A stretch of DNA of 64,000 nucleotides from Rhodococcus rhodnii (lineage in GTDB: Bacteria; Actinomycetota; Actinomycetes; Mycobacteriales; Pseudonocardiaceae): contig JOAA01000030.1 in the NCBI GenBank assembly GCA_000720375.1, positions 1 through 64,000 on the forward strand, given 5' to 3'. The position numbers and the translations under genes were made by a program. Position 1 is the first letter of the stretch. Each line of letters begins with the position of its first letter. Positions 10,777-17,977 of the stretch are shown piece after piece. Below the pieces are notes generated by a model that saw only the letters and a list, made by a program, of their open reading frames with translations, had not been told where the DNA came from and searched no databases.

Positions 10777-11010
10777 ATGTCGAATCCGTTCGAGGATGAG
10801 AACGCGCCGTATGTCGTCCTGGTCAACGACGAGCGGCAGTATTCGCTGTGGCCGCAGTTCGCCACGGTGCCGGCGGGCTGGGATGTGGACTTCGGCCCGG
10901 CCGCCAGGGCGGAGTGCCTGGATCACGTCAACCGGACCTGGACCGACATGCGGCCCAAGAGCCTGGCGGACGCGATGAGCACGGGCACCGCGACGCCGGT
11001 GAAGGGGTGA
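10777..11010 (+). CDS. MbtH-like protein
   Basis: A 77-residue protein with the family hallmarks: N-P-F-E near the start, the S-L-W-P strand, GW, and a C-terminal helix ending VNRTWTDMRP. MbtH proteins bind NRPS adenylation domains and help them fold and activate amino acids. It has a clean GGAGG seven bases or so before ATG 10777 and follows the thioesterase by one base. As the only copy in the window it probably serves all the A domains of this cluster, including A1 and A2 of the first gene. Confidence 0.96.
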   Translation: MSNPFEDENAPYVVLVNDERQYSLWPQFATVPAGWDVDFGPAARAECLDHVNRTWTDMRPKSLADAMSTGTATPVKG

Positions 11011-11015
11011 TCGGG

Positions 11016-12077
11016 ATGGCCCCGTTCAACCAGATCGAGCTCGACTACGTCGAGTTCGCTGTGGCCGACCTGGAGGCGCAGATCGCCGCGATGAGCGAAT
11101 CCCTCGGGCTGATCGCGTACGCGGCTGTCCGGACGGGCGACACGAGGTCGGTCGCGATCGGCCGCGGCGAGATCAGCATGGTGCTGACGCAGGCCGTGAC
11201 CGAGGACCACGAGGTGGCCAGCTACGTGCAAGCGCATGGCGACGGCGTGGCGAACTTCGGCCTGCGGGTACCCGACGCCGCGGCTGCGTTCAACGAGGCG
11301 GTGAGCCGGGGTGCCCGGCCGGTCCGTCCACCTGAGACAGTCGACGGCATCGTCACCGCCGCCATCATGGGATTCGGCGACGTGGTGCACACATTCGTCG
11401 AGCGTCAGTCCGGTGTGGACTCCGAGCGGCTGCCGGGGCTCGCGCCGCTGGCCAGCCCTGCCGGTGGCGAGGACCTCGGGCTGCGCCGGATCGACCACAT
11501 CGCGATCTGCCTCGAAGCCGGCCACCTGCGGTCGACGATCGACTTCTACGAGCAGGTCCTGGACTTCGCCACCATCTACTCCGAACACATCGTCGTGGGC
11601 AACCAGGCGATGAACTCCCAGGTGGTGGCGGGCCCGTCCGGCGGGCCGATCCTGACCCTGCTGGAGCCGGACGTCACCGAACAGGCCGGGCAGCTGGACC
11701 AGTTCATCAAGGACCACGGTGGTGCCGGCGTGCAGCACATCGCCTTCAGCACCAACGATGTCGTCCGTTCGGTGGCGGCCATGAGCAGCCGGGGCGTGGA
11801 CTTCCTGCAGACGCCGGGCGCCTACTACGACGCGCTGGCCGAACGGCTGGAGCTGTCCCGCCACTCGGTGCCCGCGTTGCGGGAGCTGAACATTCTCGTC
11901 GACGAGGACCACGACGGGCAGCTGTTCCAGATCTTCTGCCGCTCGGCCCACCCGCGCAACACGTTCTTCTTCGAGGTGATCGAGCGGGCCGGGGCGAACA
12001 CCTTCGGCAGCGGCAACATCAAGGCGCTCTACCAGGCGGTCGAGGCCGAGCGCAGCAAGGCCGGCGCCGGCCGGTAA
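11016..12077 (+). CDS. hmaS: 4-hydroxymandelate synthase
   Basis: A 353-residue two-barrel vicinal-oxygen-chelate dioxygenase of the HPPD/HmaS family. Iron ligands are His161 (RIDHIAI), His241 (VQHIAF) and Glu320 (FFFEVIE). The segment EHIVVGNQAMNS and the ending GSGNIKALYQAVE follow glycopeptide-type HmaS enzymes closely rather than plant or primary-metabolism HPPD. The enzyme turns 4-hydroxyphenylpyruvate into 4-hydroxymandelate, the first committed step to 4-hydroxyphenylglycine. ATG 11016 has AAGGGG eight bases upstream; GTG 11007 overlapping the MbtH stop is a weaker alternative. The aminotransferase at 12108 and the oxidase at 14514 complete the pathway. Confidence 0.93.
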   Translation: MAPFNQIELDYVEFAVADLEAQIAAMSESLGLIAYAAVRTGDTRSVAIGRGEISMVLTQAVTEDHEVASYVQAHGDGVANFGLRVPDAAAAFNEAVSRGARPVRPPETVDGIVTAAIMGFGDVVHTFVERQSGVDSERLPGLAPLASPAGGEDLGLRRIDHIAICLEAGHLRSTIDFYEQVLDFATIYSEHIVVGNQAMNSQVVAGPSGGPILTLLEPDVTEQAGQLDQFIKDHGGAGVQHIAFSTNDVVRSVAAMSSRGVDFLQTPGAYYDALAERLELSRHSVPALRELNILVDEDHDGQLFQIFCRSAHPRNTFFFEVIERAGANTFGSGNIKALYQAVEAERSKAGAGR

Positions 12078-12107
12078 CGCCCCCATGGCGCCGAGAAGGG
12101 TGAGCCG

Positions 12108-13226
12108 ATGACGATCTCGAGGACCAGCACGATGACGAGCCCGACGATTCCGACGACGACCCTGCGAACCCGGCCGGATCTGGCCGGCCTGGCCAGTTTC
12201 CGTGCCGGGCCCACGCTGGAGCGGGCGATCAAGCTCGACAGCAACGAACTTCCCTACGGGCCGCTGGCCAGCGTACGGGACGTGCTGTCGGGCGCGGTGG
12301 GCGATGTCAACCGGTACCCCGACAACACCGGCGCCGAACTCGCCGCCCGGCTTGCCGAGCGGTATGGGGTCAGCCCCGACAACATCACGCTCGGCCCTGG
12401 CTCGGTCAATCTGTGCCTGCAACTGGCGCAGGTGACCTGTGCCGGCGGCGACGAGATCGTGATTCCGTGGCGCTCCTTCGAGGCGTATCCGTCGGTCGCG
12501 AAGACGGTCGGGGCGACGGTGCGCACGGTGGCGCTGACCGCCGACCACCGGCCGGACCTGCCCGCGATGGCCGCGGCGATATCGGACCGCACCCGCCTTG
12601 TCTTCGTCTGCACGCCGAACAATCCGACTGGCACCGTACTGGGCCGGGCGGAGCTCGAGCAGTTCTTCGACACCGTTCCCGACGATGTCATCGTCGTGCT
12701 CGACGAGGCATATTGTGAATTCACCGGCGATATCGACACTCTTGACGGAGTCGAGTTCGTCAAACAGCGGCTGGCCGAGCCCCGCCACAACATCGTGGCC
12801 ATGCGGACCTTTTCGAAGGCCTACGGGCTCGCCGGTCTGCGAGTCGGATATTGCGTGTCGGCCGAGCCGGTGTCCGACCTGCTCAAGCGGGTGGCCCTGC
12901 CGTACTCGGTCAACGCCCTCGCACAGCGGGCCGCGGTGGCCTCCTTGGCCGCGACCGGCGAGCTTGCGGTGCGTTGCAAGCGGATCTCGGCCGAGCGTGA
13001 CCGGGTGCGTGCCGCGTTGCTCGCCGCGGGCTACGAGGTCCCGGTCAGTGGTGCGAACTTCCTGTGGCTGCCGCTCGATGCCGCGACCGAGCGGTTCAAG
13101 CAGCATTGCCTGGCCAGCCGGATCCTGGTGCGTGCGTTCCCGGGAAACGGCGTCCGGGTGACGATCGGCGAACCGGACGAGAACGACGCGTTCGTCGTCG
13201 CCGCCCGCACATTCCAGTGCGGCTGA
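12108..13226 (+). CDS. PLP aminotransferase, HisC-like; probable phenylglycine aminotransferase
   Basis: A 372-residue class I/II aminotransferase. The PLP lysine is in TFSKAYGLAGLRVGY, the CTPNNPTG loop is present, and KLDSNELPYGP near the N-terminus is typical of histidinol-phosphate and aromatic aminotransferases. Sitting between HmaS and Hmo, it very likely transaminates 4-hydroxyphenylglyoxylate to 4-hydroxyphenylglycine, the step done by HpgT in glycopeptide clusters. It looks more like the HisC/Pat group than the usual HpgT, so this would be a recruited enzyme; that is inference. Amino-acid stereochemistry of the product is unknown. The gene starts 31 bases after hmaS with GAAGGG upstream of ATG 12108. 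Confidence 0.88.
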   Translation: MTISRTSTMTSPTIPTTTLRTRPDLAGLASFRAGPTLERAIKLDSNELPYGPLASVRDVLSGAVGDVNRYPDNTGAELAARLAERYGVSPDNITLGPGSVNLCLQLAQVTCAGGDEIVIPWRSFEAYPSVAKTVGATVRTVALTADHRPDLPAMAAAISDRTRLVFVCTPNNPTGTVLGRAELEQFFDTVPDDVIVVLDEAYCEFTGDIDTLDGVEFVKQRLAEPRHNIVAMRTFSKAYGLAGLRVGYCVSAEPVSDLLKRVALPYSVNALAQRAAVASLAATGELAVRCKRISAERDRVRAALLAAGYEVPVSGANFLWLPLDAATERFKQHCLASRILVRAFPGNGVRVTIGEPDENDAFVVAARTFQCG

Positions 13227-13405
13227 CTTTCCCCGTAAGCCAGGCCGGGCACCGCTGAGCATCCGGAAGGAGGGATGGGCATGCGATGCGTCGCCCCGCC
13301 GTTGAAGTGATCCCGACGGGGTTTCCGGCCATTGCCGGACAGTGGACAGTCCGCTTCGCCGGTGCCATCCCCGGCGCCGGCGAAGCGATCCGAAAGGTCG
13401 AATCG

Positions 13406-14380
13406 ATGGCATCAGGCAGCATCACCGGCCGGCCCGGGCAGGCCGTGGTCGATCGCGATCGGCTGACGAGCAACGTGCGCCGGTTCCACGCCAAGGCCGC
13501 CACCGCGGGCGTCGCGGTCCGCGCGCATGTCAAGGGCCATCGCGTGCTGGAGATCGCCCAGGAGCAGGTGGCCGCCGGAGCGACCGGGATCGCGGTCACC
13601 CAGGCACGCGAAGTGCGTCACTACGCCGCGGCCGGGATCCGGGACATCGTGGTGGCATATCCATGGAACGACCCGTGGCGCTGGCAGCGGTTCGCCGAAG
13701 TGGCCGGGCTCTGCGATCTCACTGTGCACGTGAACTCGCCGGACGCTGTGCGAGGGCTTGATGAAGCGGCTGGCCGGCACGGCGTTCAGATCGGCGTCCG
13801 CATCGACATGCGTGACATCGCCGGCGAGTCCTCGCTTGATCCGCAAGGCGCGCTGGACGTGGCCCGCGTGCTCGGCCGGTCACGCTGGCTGCGGCCGTCC
13901 GGCGTCACCGGATATCGCGGCCTGGCCTCGCGGGCCGAGGCCGACCGGCGCGACATGATCGGCCGGGAGTTCGCCGAATACCTCGTGGGCGTAGCGGATC
14001 TGTTGCACGCCAATGGCCTGATCTGTGCGGACGTCTGCGTCGGCGGGACCCCGATCTGTGACGGCGCGCTCAGTGTCCCCGGTGTCACCGAGGTGTGCGC
14101 GGGCGCCTATGCCTTGCAGGACGCCGGAATGGCGCTCATCGGTGTGTGCTCGGCGCGGGATGTGGCGCTCAGCCTGCGTACCGAAGCCGACGCCGCCCGG
14201 CTGCACGCCGGCCTGAACTACCCGTGGATGGCGGGCGACGACGCCGGCACGAGGATCGGTGACCGCTGGATCCCGGCCCACATCTGCCCTGTGGTCCATC
14301 GGCTGCCGGCAATGGAGACATCGGATGGCGCCAGCTGGATGGTCGCCATGTTGTCCGACCGGCGCCAGAGTGCCGCGTGA
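13406..14380 (+). CDS. Fold-type III PLP enzyme, D-threonine aldolase/DSD1-like
   Basis: A 324-residue protein from ATG 13406. The PLP lysine is Lys43 in RAHVKGH, which replaces the usual RPHxKTH of the family. The metal-binding His292-x-Cys294 (AHIC) near the C-terminus matches D-threonine aldolases and D-serine dehydratases. The family cleaves or forms beta-hydroxy-D-amino acids or eliminates water from D-serine. An enzyme of this type is not part of standard hydroxyphenylglycine pathways, so its place between the aminotransferase and Hmo is unexpected. It might make or correct a beta-hydroxy or D-amino acid building block. An in-frame ATG at 13286 would add 40 residues and has AGGAGG 12 bases away, but the family N-terminus fits ATG 13406, which has GAAAGG at eight bases. 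Confidence 0.8.
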   Translation: MASGSITGRPGQAVVDRDRLTSNVRRFHAKAATAGVAVRAHVKGHRVLEIAQEQVAAGATGIAVTQAREVRHYAAAGIRDIVVAYPWNDPWRWQRFAEVAGLCDLTVHVNSPDAVRGLDEAAGRHGVQIGVRIDMRDIAGESSLDPQGALDVARVLGRSRWLRPSGVTGYRGLASRAEADRRDMIGREFAEYLVGVADLLHANGLICADVCVGGTPICDGALSVPGVTEVCAGAYALQDAGMALIGVCSARDVALSLRTEADAARLHAGLNYPWMAGDDAGTRIGDRWIPAHICPVVHRLPAMETSDGASWMVAMLSDRRQSAA

Positions 14381-14517
14381 GCTCGCTGAAGGTCCTGCGG
14401 CAGCGAGACTTCCGGTGGCCCTTGCTCAGCCAGGCCCCGCTGCTGGTGCGGGATGGGCGTGTACTTCCGGTCCGGCTGGCGAAACCCTTTGCTGAGAAAG
14501 AGGCGGTGACGACGTGA
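14377..14517 (+). CDS. Small 46-residue protein of unknown function
   Basis: An open frame linked by four-base GTGA overlaps to both the aldolase-like gene before it and the oxidase gene after it. That arrangement is typical of translated actinomycete operon genes. The N-terminus (LKVLRQRDFRWPLLSQ) has the flavour of the first residues of MFS transporters (LRxRDFRxLxxxQ), but the frame stops before any membrane helix. It may be a real small protein, a translational bridge, or the scar of a deleted transporter gene. No function can be assigned. Confidence 0.45.
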   Translation: MSSLKVLRQRDFRWPLLSQAPLLVRDGRVLPVRLAKPFAEKEAVTT

Positions 14518-15656
14518 GCCATGTTGCTTACCCGGCTTCCGGCGAACGGCCTGGCCCGGCCGTGCCGGCATTCCCGGACCTCTACTGTGTAGACGATATC
14601 GAATGCGCGGCAGCCAGTGTGCTGCCGTCCGGCGTCTGGGACTTCGTCGCGGGTGGATCCGGCGCCGAGACCACGCTGCGGGCCAATCGTGAGGCATGGC
14701 AACGAATCCGGCTCGTCCCACGGATCCTCAACGACGTGGCCCACATTGACCTCGCGGTCGAGTTGCTGGGCCATCGTGCTGAGCTGCCGGTCGCCGTCGC
14801 GCCCATGGCGTACCAGCGGTTGTTGCATCCGGAGGGCGATCTGGCGGCGGCGGCCGCCGCCAGAGACGCCGGAATCGTCTACGTGGCAAGCACGTTGAGC
14901 AGTCACCCGATCGAACAGATCGCCGCGGTAGGTGCGCGGACGTGGTTCCAGCTCTACTGGCTGCGGGACCGGGCGTTGATGGCCGAACTGCTGCAGCGGG
15001 CCGAGGATGCCGGCTGCGCGGCGATCGTGCTCACGGTCGACGTGCCGAGGATGGGCCGGCGGCTGCGCGACATCCGCAACGGTTTTGTTGTGCCCGACGA
15101 TGTCCATGCCGCGAACTTGCCGGCGGACACGCAGGCCGCCGCGCACACCCGGCAGCCGGGCCGGTCGGCGGCGATCACCCATACCGGAATCATGTTCGAC
15201 CCCACGCTGAGCTGGCGCGATCTCTCCTGGTTGCGCGAGCGGACCAGCCTGCCGATCATCCTGAAAGGACTGCTTGATCCGGCGGACGCGAGGCAGGCGG
15301 GCAGACTGGGCGTGTCCGCTGTGGTCGTGTCGAATCACGGCGGACGCCAGTTGGACGGTGCCGTCGACAGCGCCACCGCGTTGCCTGCCATCCGGGACGC
15401 ACTGGACGACCAGGTGGAAGTCCTGGTGGACAGCGGCATCCGCAGCGGTCAGGACGTGGTGCGGGCGATCGCGTCCGGCGCCTCGGCGGTGCTCGTCGGC
15501 CGCCCGGTGATGTGGGGTCTCGCGGTCGACGGCCAGGCGGGCGTACGGCACGTTCTGGGGCTGCTGCGGGCCGAGTTGGCGGACACGTTGGCCCTGGCCG
15601 GCTGCCCGGACGTCGCCGCCGCGCGGCGGCTGCGGGTAGTGCACGCGAGCCGGTGA
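14514..15656 (+). CDS. hmo: 4-hydroxymandelate oxidase, FMN-dependent
   Basis: A 380-residue alpha-hydroxy-acid oxidase of the glycolate oxidase/mandelate dehydrogenase family. The catalytic His lies in SNHGGRQLDG, with the arginine that binds the substrate carboxylate in the same motif. DSGIRSGQDVVRA and GASAVLVGRP form the phosphate-binding region for FMN. The N-terminal VWDFVAGGSGAE matches the family. It oxidises 4-hydroxymandelate to 4-hydroxyphenylglyoxylate between HmaS and the aminotransferase. It overlaps the 46-residue frame by GTGA. Confidence 0.92.
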   Translation: MSHVAYPASGERPGPAVPAFPDLYCVDDIECAAASVLPSGVWDFVAGGSGAETTLRANREAWQRIRLVPRILNDVAHIDLAVELLGHRAELPVAVAPMAYQRLLHPEGDLAAAAAARDAGIVYVASTLSSHPIEQIAAVGARTWFQLYWLRDRALMAELLQRAEDAGCAAIVLTVDVPRMGRRLRDIRNGFVVPDDVHAANLPADTQAAAHTRQPGRSAAITHTGIMFDPTLSWRDLSWLRERTSLPIILKGLLDPADARQAGRLGVSAVVVSNHGGRQLDGAVDSATALPAIRDALDDQVEVLVDSGIRSGQDVVRAIASGASAVLVGRPVMWGLAVDGQAGVRHVLGLLRAELADTLALAGCPDVAAARRLRVVHASR

Positions 15657-15689
15657 TGGGATGTCCTCCAACAATAACCAGAAGACATC

Positions 15690-15725
15690 TTTCCGAAGGA
15701 GTCTTTGCGTAGTACCCTTCGGAAA
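15690..15725. promoter_or_regulatory. Perfect 10-bp inverted repeat at the start of the ArsR-type gene, probable operator
   Basis: TTTCCGAAGG at 15690-15699 is mirrored exactly by CCTTCGGAAA at 15716-15725, with 16 bases between. The right arm ends one base before ATG 15727. ArsR-family repressors commonly bind such dyads over their own promoter, so this is probably the autoregulatory operator for the regulator and exporter genes. A hairpin that hides the start codon is an alternative reading. Confidence 0.65.
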
Positions 15726-15726
15726 T

Positions 15727-16308
15727 ATGAAGTCGGAAGAGCAGGGACGTGCCAAACGGCTGGACGCCAACGCATTGCGCGGGCTGGCGCATCCGCTTCG
15801 GGTACGGATCCTCGAAATCCTTCGATCCGACGGACCGTCCACGGCGACCAGACTGGCCAAGTTGCTGGGCGAGGACAGCGGCAACGTGAGCTGGCACCTG
15901 CGCCAGCTCGGCGAGCACGGGTTCGCCGCCGAGGACGTGGATCGCGGCACTCGCCGGGAACGCTGGTGGGTCGCGCTGCACGACTACACCGCCGTGGACA
16001 CCGACGCGTTTCTGGACGACACCGATCTGCAAGGCCTGCTGGCGATCCTGAAGAACGAGGTGCTCCAGCAGCAGTTCCGCCGGGCGGCGGGTTTCCTTGC
16101 CCAGGACTGGCCGTCCGAATGGAACGAAGCCGCCGGGATGGGGTACTGGAAACTGCGGCTCAACCCCACCGAACTGACCGCACTGCGTGACGAGCTGCTC
16201 GGATTGCTCGATCGCTATGACGCGTTGTGCCAAGACACCGCCCGGCAGGACACGTCGTCCGAGGTCGTCTTCCAGTTCCAGGCGTTTCCCCGGAAGAACG
16301 AGCGTTAG
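15727..16308 (+). CDS. ArsR/helix-turn-helix family transcriptional regulator
   Basis: A 193-residue protein. Residues about 15-85 form a winged helix-turn-helix (LRGLAHPLRVRILEIL, then GNVSWHLRQLGEHGF). The C-terminal half, rich in Trp and acidic residues, resembles the effector part of HTH_20-type regulators that sit next to MFS exporters. ATG 15727 was chosen over ATG 15661 because the earlier start would place the inverted repeat inside the coding region and adds a non-family N-terminus. The next gene, an MFS exporter, follows after three bases, so the protein probably senses the product or an intermediate and controls its export. Confidence 0.88.
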   Translation: MKSEEQGRAKRLDANALRGLAHPLRVRILEILRSDGPSTATRLAKLLGEDSGNVSWHLRQLGEHGFAAEDVDRGTRRERWWVALHDYTAVDTDAFLDDTDLQGLLAILKNEVLQQQFRRAAGFLAQDWPSEWNEAAGMGYWKLRLNPTELTALRDELLGLLDRYDALCQDTARQDTSSEVVFQFQAFPRKNER

Positions 16309-16311
16309 CCG

Positions 16312-17640
16312 GTGGCCACCGACGACCTCCGGAGGAGTTTCCTCCGCCCGCGCGCCAGTGGCCTGGCGCACAACCGCGACTTCCGGCTGCTGTGGATCGG
16401 CGAGTCGGTCAGCAAGTTCGGCACCGCGATCGCCACGCTGGTCATGCCGCTGGTCGCGGTCGGAATCCTCAACTCGAGCACCTTCGTGGTCACCGTGCTT
16501 TCGGCGGCGCTGTGGATGCCGTGGTTCGTGATCGGTCTGCCTGCCGGGGCGTGGGTCGACCGATTGCCCAAGCGGCCACTTATGATCACCTGCGGCTGGG
16601 TGTCGGCGGGGTTGCTCGCCACTGTCCCGATCGCCGCGTGGCTGGGGGTGCTGACATCCGTACACCTGGTCGTGGTGGCGATTCTGACCGGCACGGTCAA
16701 CGTGCTGTTCTCCGCGGCCTACCAGTCGTATCTGCCGATGGTGGTCGAGCGCCAGCACTCGGCGGAGGCGAACGCCAAGCTACAGGGCAGTGAATCCGTC
16801 GCGCAGCTGGCCGGTCCGAGCGTCGGCGGGCTGCTTGCCCAGGTCGTCGGCGCCGTGCTGGGCGTGCTTGCGGACGCGTTGAGTTACGTCGTGTCCGCGG
16901 TGTGCCTGATGCGGATGCGGACCGTTGAGCCGGAGATCAAGCCGCCGGCAGGGCGAACAAGTCTCCGGGGCGAGATCGCGGTGGGCCTGCGGTTCGTCGG
17001 CCGCGACCCGTACATGAGGGCGTTGACGATCTATGGGGGCGCCGCGAACCTGTTCGCCGGGGCGTTCGAAGCGATCGTCGTGGTGTACCTCGTCCGGGAT
17101 GTCGGCGTGAGCGCCGGTGCGGTCGGTGTGCTGATCGCGGTCACCGGTGTTGGCGGGATCGTCGGGGCCCTCATCACCACCCGGTTGGCGCGCTGGCTCG
17201 GCTCGGCACGGGCGATCCTGGTCTGCGAGCTTGCCGGGATGCCGTTCGCCCTGCTGATCCCGCTGACTGACGCGGGCTTCGGACTGACCTTCTTCGTTGT
17301 CGGAGGCTTGATCGTCAACGCGGCGATCGTGGTGTCCAGCGTGCTGGGCGCGAGTTTCCGGCAGACCTATTGCCCACCATCGCTGCTCGGCCGCGTCACC
17401 GCGGCGACGAGGGTGGTCAGCTACGGCGCATTGCCGTTCGGCGCGTTGATCGCAGGCGCGCTCGGCACGTGGCTGGGGCTGACCACCACCATGTGGATCA
17501 CCTGCGGCGCGCTCGCGCTGTGCGGCCTGATCCTGTTCGCCAGCCCTGTCCGCGGGGCCAAGGAGTTCCCGGTCGCACCGGCTGGGGAGCCGGACGAGAG
17601 CCGGCAGGAAACCATTCTCTCACCAAGGAGACCAACATGA
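16312..17640 (+). CDS. MFS exporter (MFS_3 / enterobactin-exporter-like)
   Basis: A 442-residue protein starting GTG 16312 with about twelve hydrophobic helices. The N-terminal NRDFRLLWIGESVSKFG and the loop AGAWVDRLPKRP are typical of MFS_3 family efflux proteins. It sits in the inner membrane and probably exports the peptide product or confers self-resistance. It pairs with the ArsR-type regulator immediately upstream. Its stop codon overlaps the ATG of the 27-residue peptide gene. Confidence 0.93.
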   Translation: MATDDLRRSFLRPRASGLAHNRDFRLLWIGESVSKFGTAIATLVMPLVAVGILNSSTFVVTVLSAALWMPWFVIGLPAGAWVDRLPKRPLMITCGWVSAGLLATVPIAAWLGVLTSVHLVVVAILTGTVNVLFSAAYQSYLPMVVERQHSAEANAKLQGSESVAQLAGPSVGGLLAQVVGAVLGVLADALSYVVSAVCLMRMRTVEPEIKPPAGRTSLRGEIAVGLRFVGRDPYMRALTIYGGAANLFAGAFEAIVVVYLVRDVGVSAGAVGVLIAVTGVGGIVGALITTRLARWLGSARAILVCELAGMPFALLIPLTDAGFGLTFFVVGGLIVNAAIVVSSVLGASFRQTYCPPSLLGRVTAATRVVSYGALPFGALIAGALGTWLGLTTTMWITCGALALCGLILFASPVRGAKEFPVAPAGEPDESRQETILSPRRPT

Positions 17641-17720
17641 TCAATTACCTTCGTGCGCTTCGCACGCGTGTCCAGCGAGCCCAGTACACCGGCGCCTACC
17701 TGTACGTCGAATGCCACTGA
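17637..17720 (+). CDS. 27-residue peptide gene, possible RiPP precursor or signalling peptide
   Basis: ATG 17637 overlaps the MFS stop as ATGA and has a near-ideal AAGGAG six bases upstream, so it is very probably translated. The peptide has a basic, arginine-rich first half (LRALRTRVQR) and an aromatic C-terminus (YTGAYLYVECH). The size, the basic leader-like half and the Y-x-Y near the end recall precursors of P450-cross-linked RiPPs such as cittilins and atropopeptides. A methyltransferase gene follows at 17978, but the only P450 in the window is at 8734. It could instead be a regulatory or membrane-associated micropeptide. I know of no match. Confidence 0.6.
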   Translation: MINYLRALRTRVQRAQYTGAYLYVECH

Positions 17721-17853
17721 GCACTGTCGCTAGTGGCCGGATCGTGTCCTCGCGTGCTGAGCGGTAATCCGCACGCAACTGTTTCGACCTTTTAGTCCAT
17801 ATTGGATCAATCCCTGGCCGGTATCCGGTCTGCGTCACGGCCTGCCCTGCGAG

Positions 17854-17882
17854 CGGGCGGCCGCGTATCGCGCGGCCGCCCG
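17854..17882 (+). terminator. Strong GC-rich hairpin, probable terminator
   Basis: A perfect 12-bp inverted repeat (CGGGCGGCCGCG / CGCGGCCGCCCG) with a five-base loop lies between the 27-residue peptide gene and the methyltransferase gene. There is no T-run, as is common for actinomycete terminators. It splits the long plus-strand gene array into two likely transcription units, unless read-through occurs. The surrounding 257 bases hold no other gene. Confidence 0.6.
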
Positions 17883-17977
17883 GCATCGCCGCCTTGCCCG
17901 CCGGGGACCCCACGCATGCCATGTGAGTACAGGCATGCCCGGAGACAGGCAAATTCCACTTCGAAGGAGTCATTACG

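Noticed and set aside
13281..13310. Nine-codon frame (MRCVAPPLK) with AGGAGG at an ideal distance
   Set aside because: Possible leader peptide, but too short to judge and with no attenuator structure seen; mentioned only under the aldolase-like gene.
17637..17720. Direct assignment of the 27-residue peptide as a biarylitide or cittilin precursor
   Set aside because: The core lacks the exact MRYYH or YIYY ending, and the P450 is 8.9 kb away, so only a general RiPP-like suggestion is kept.
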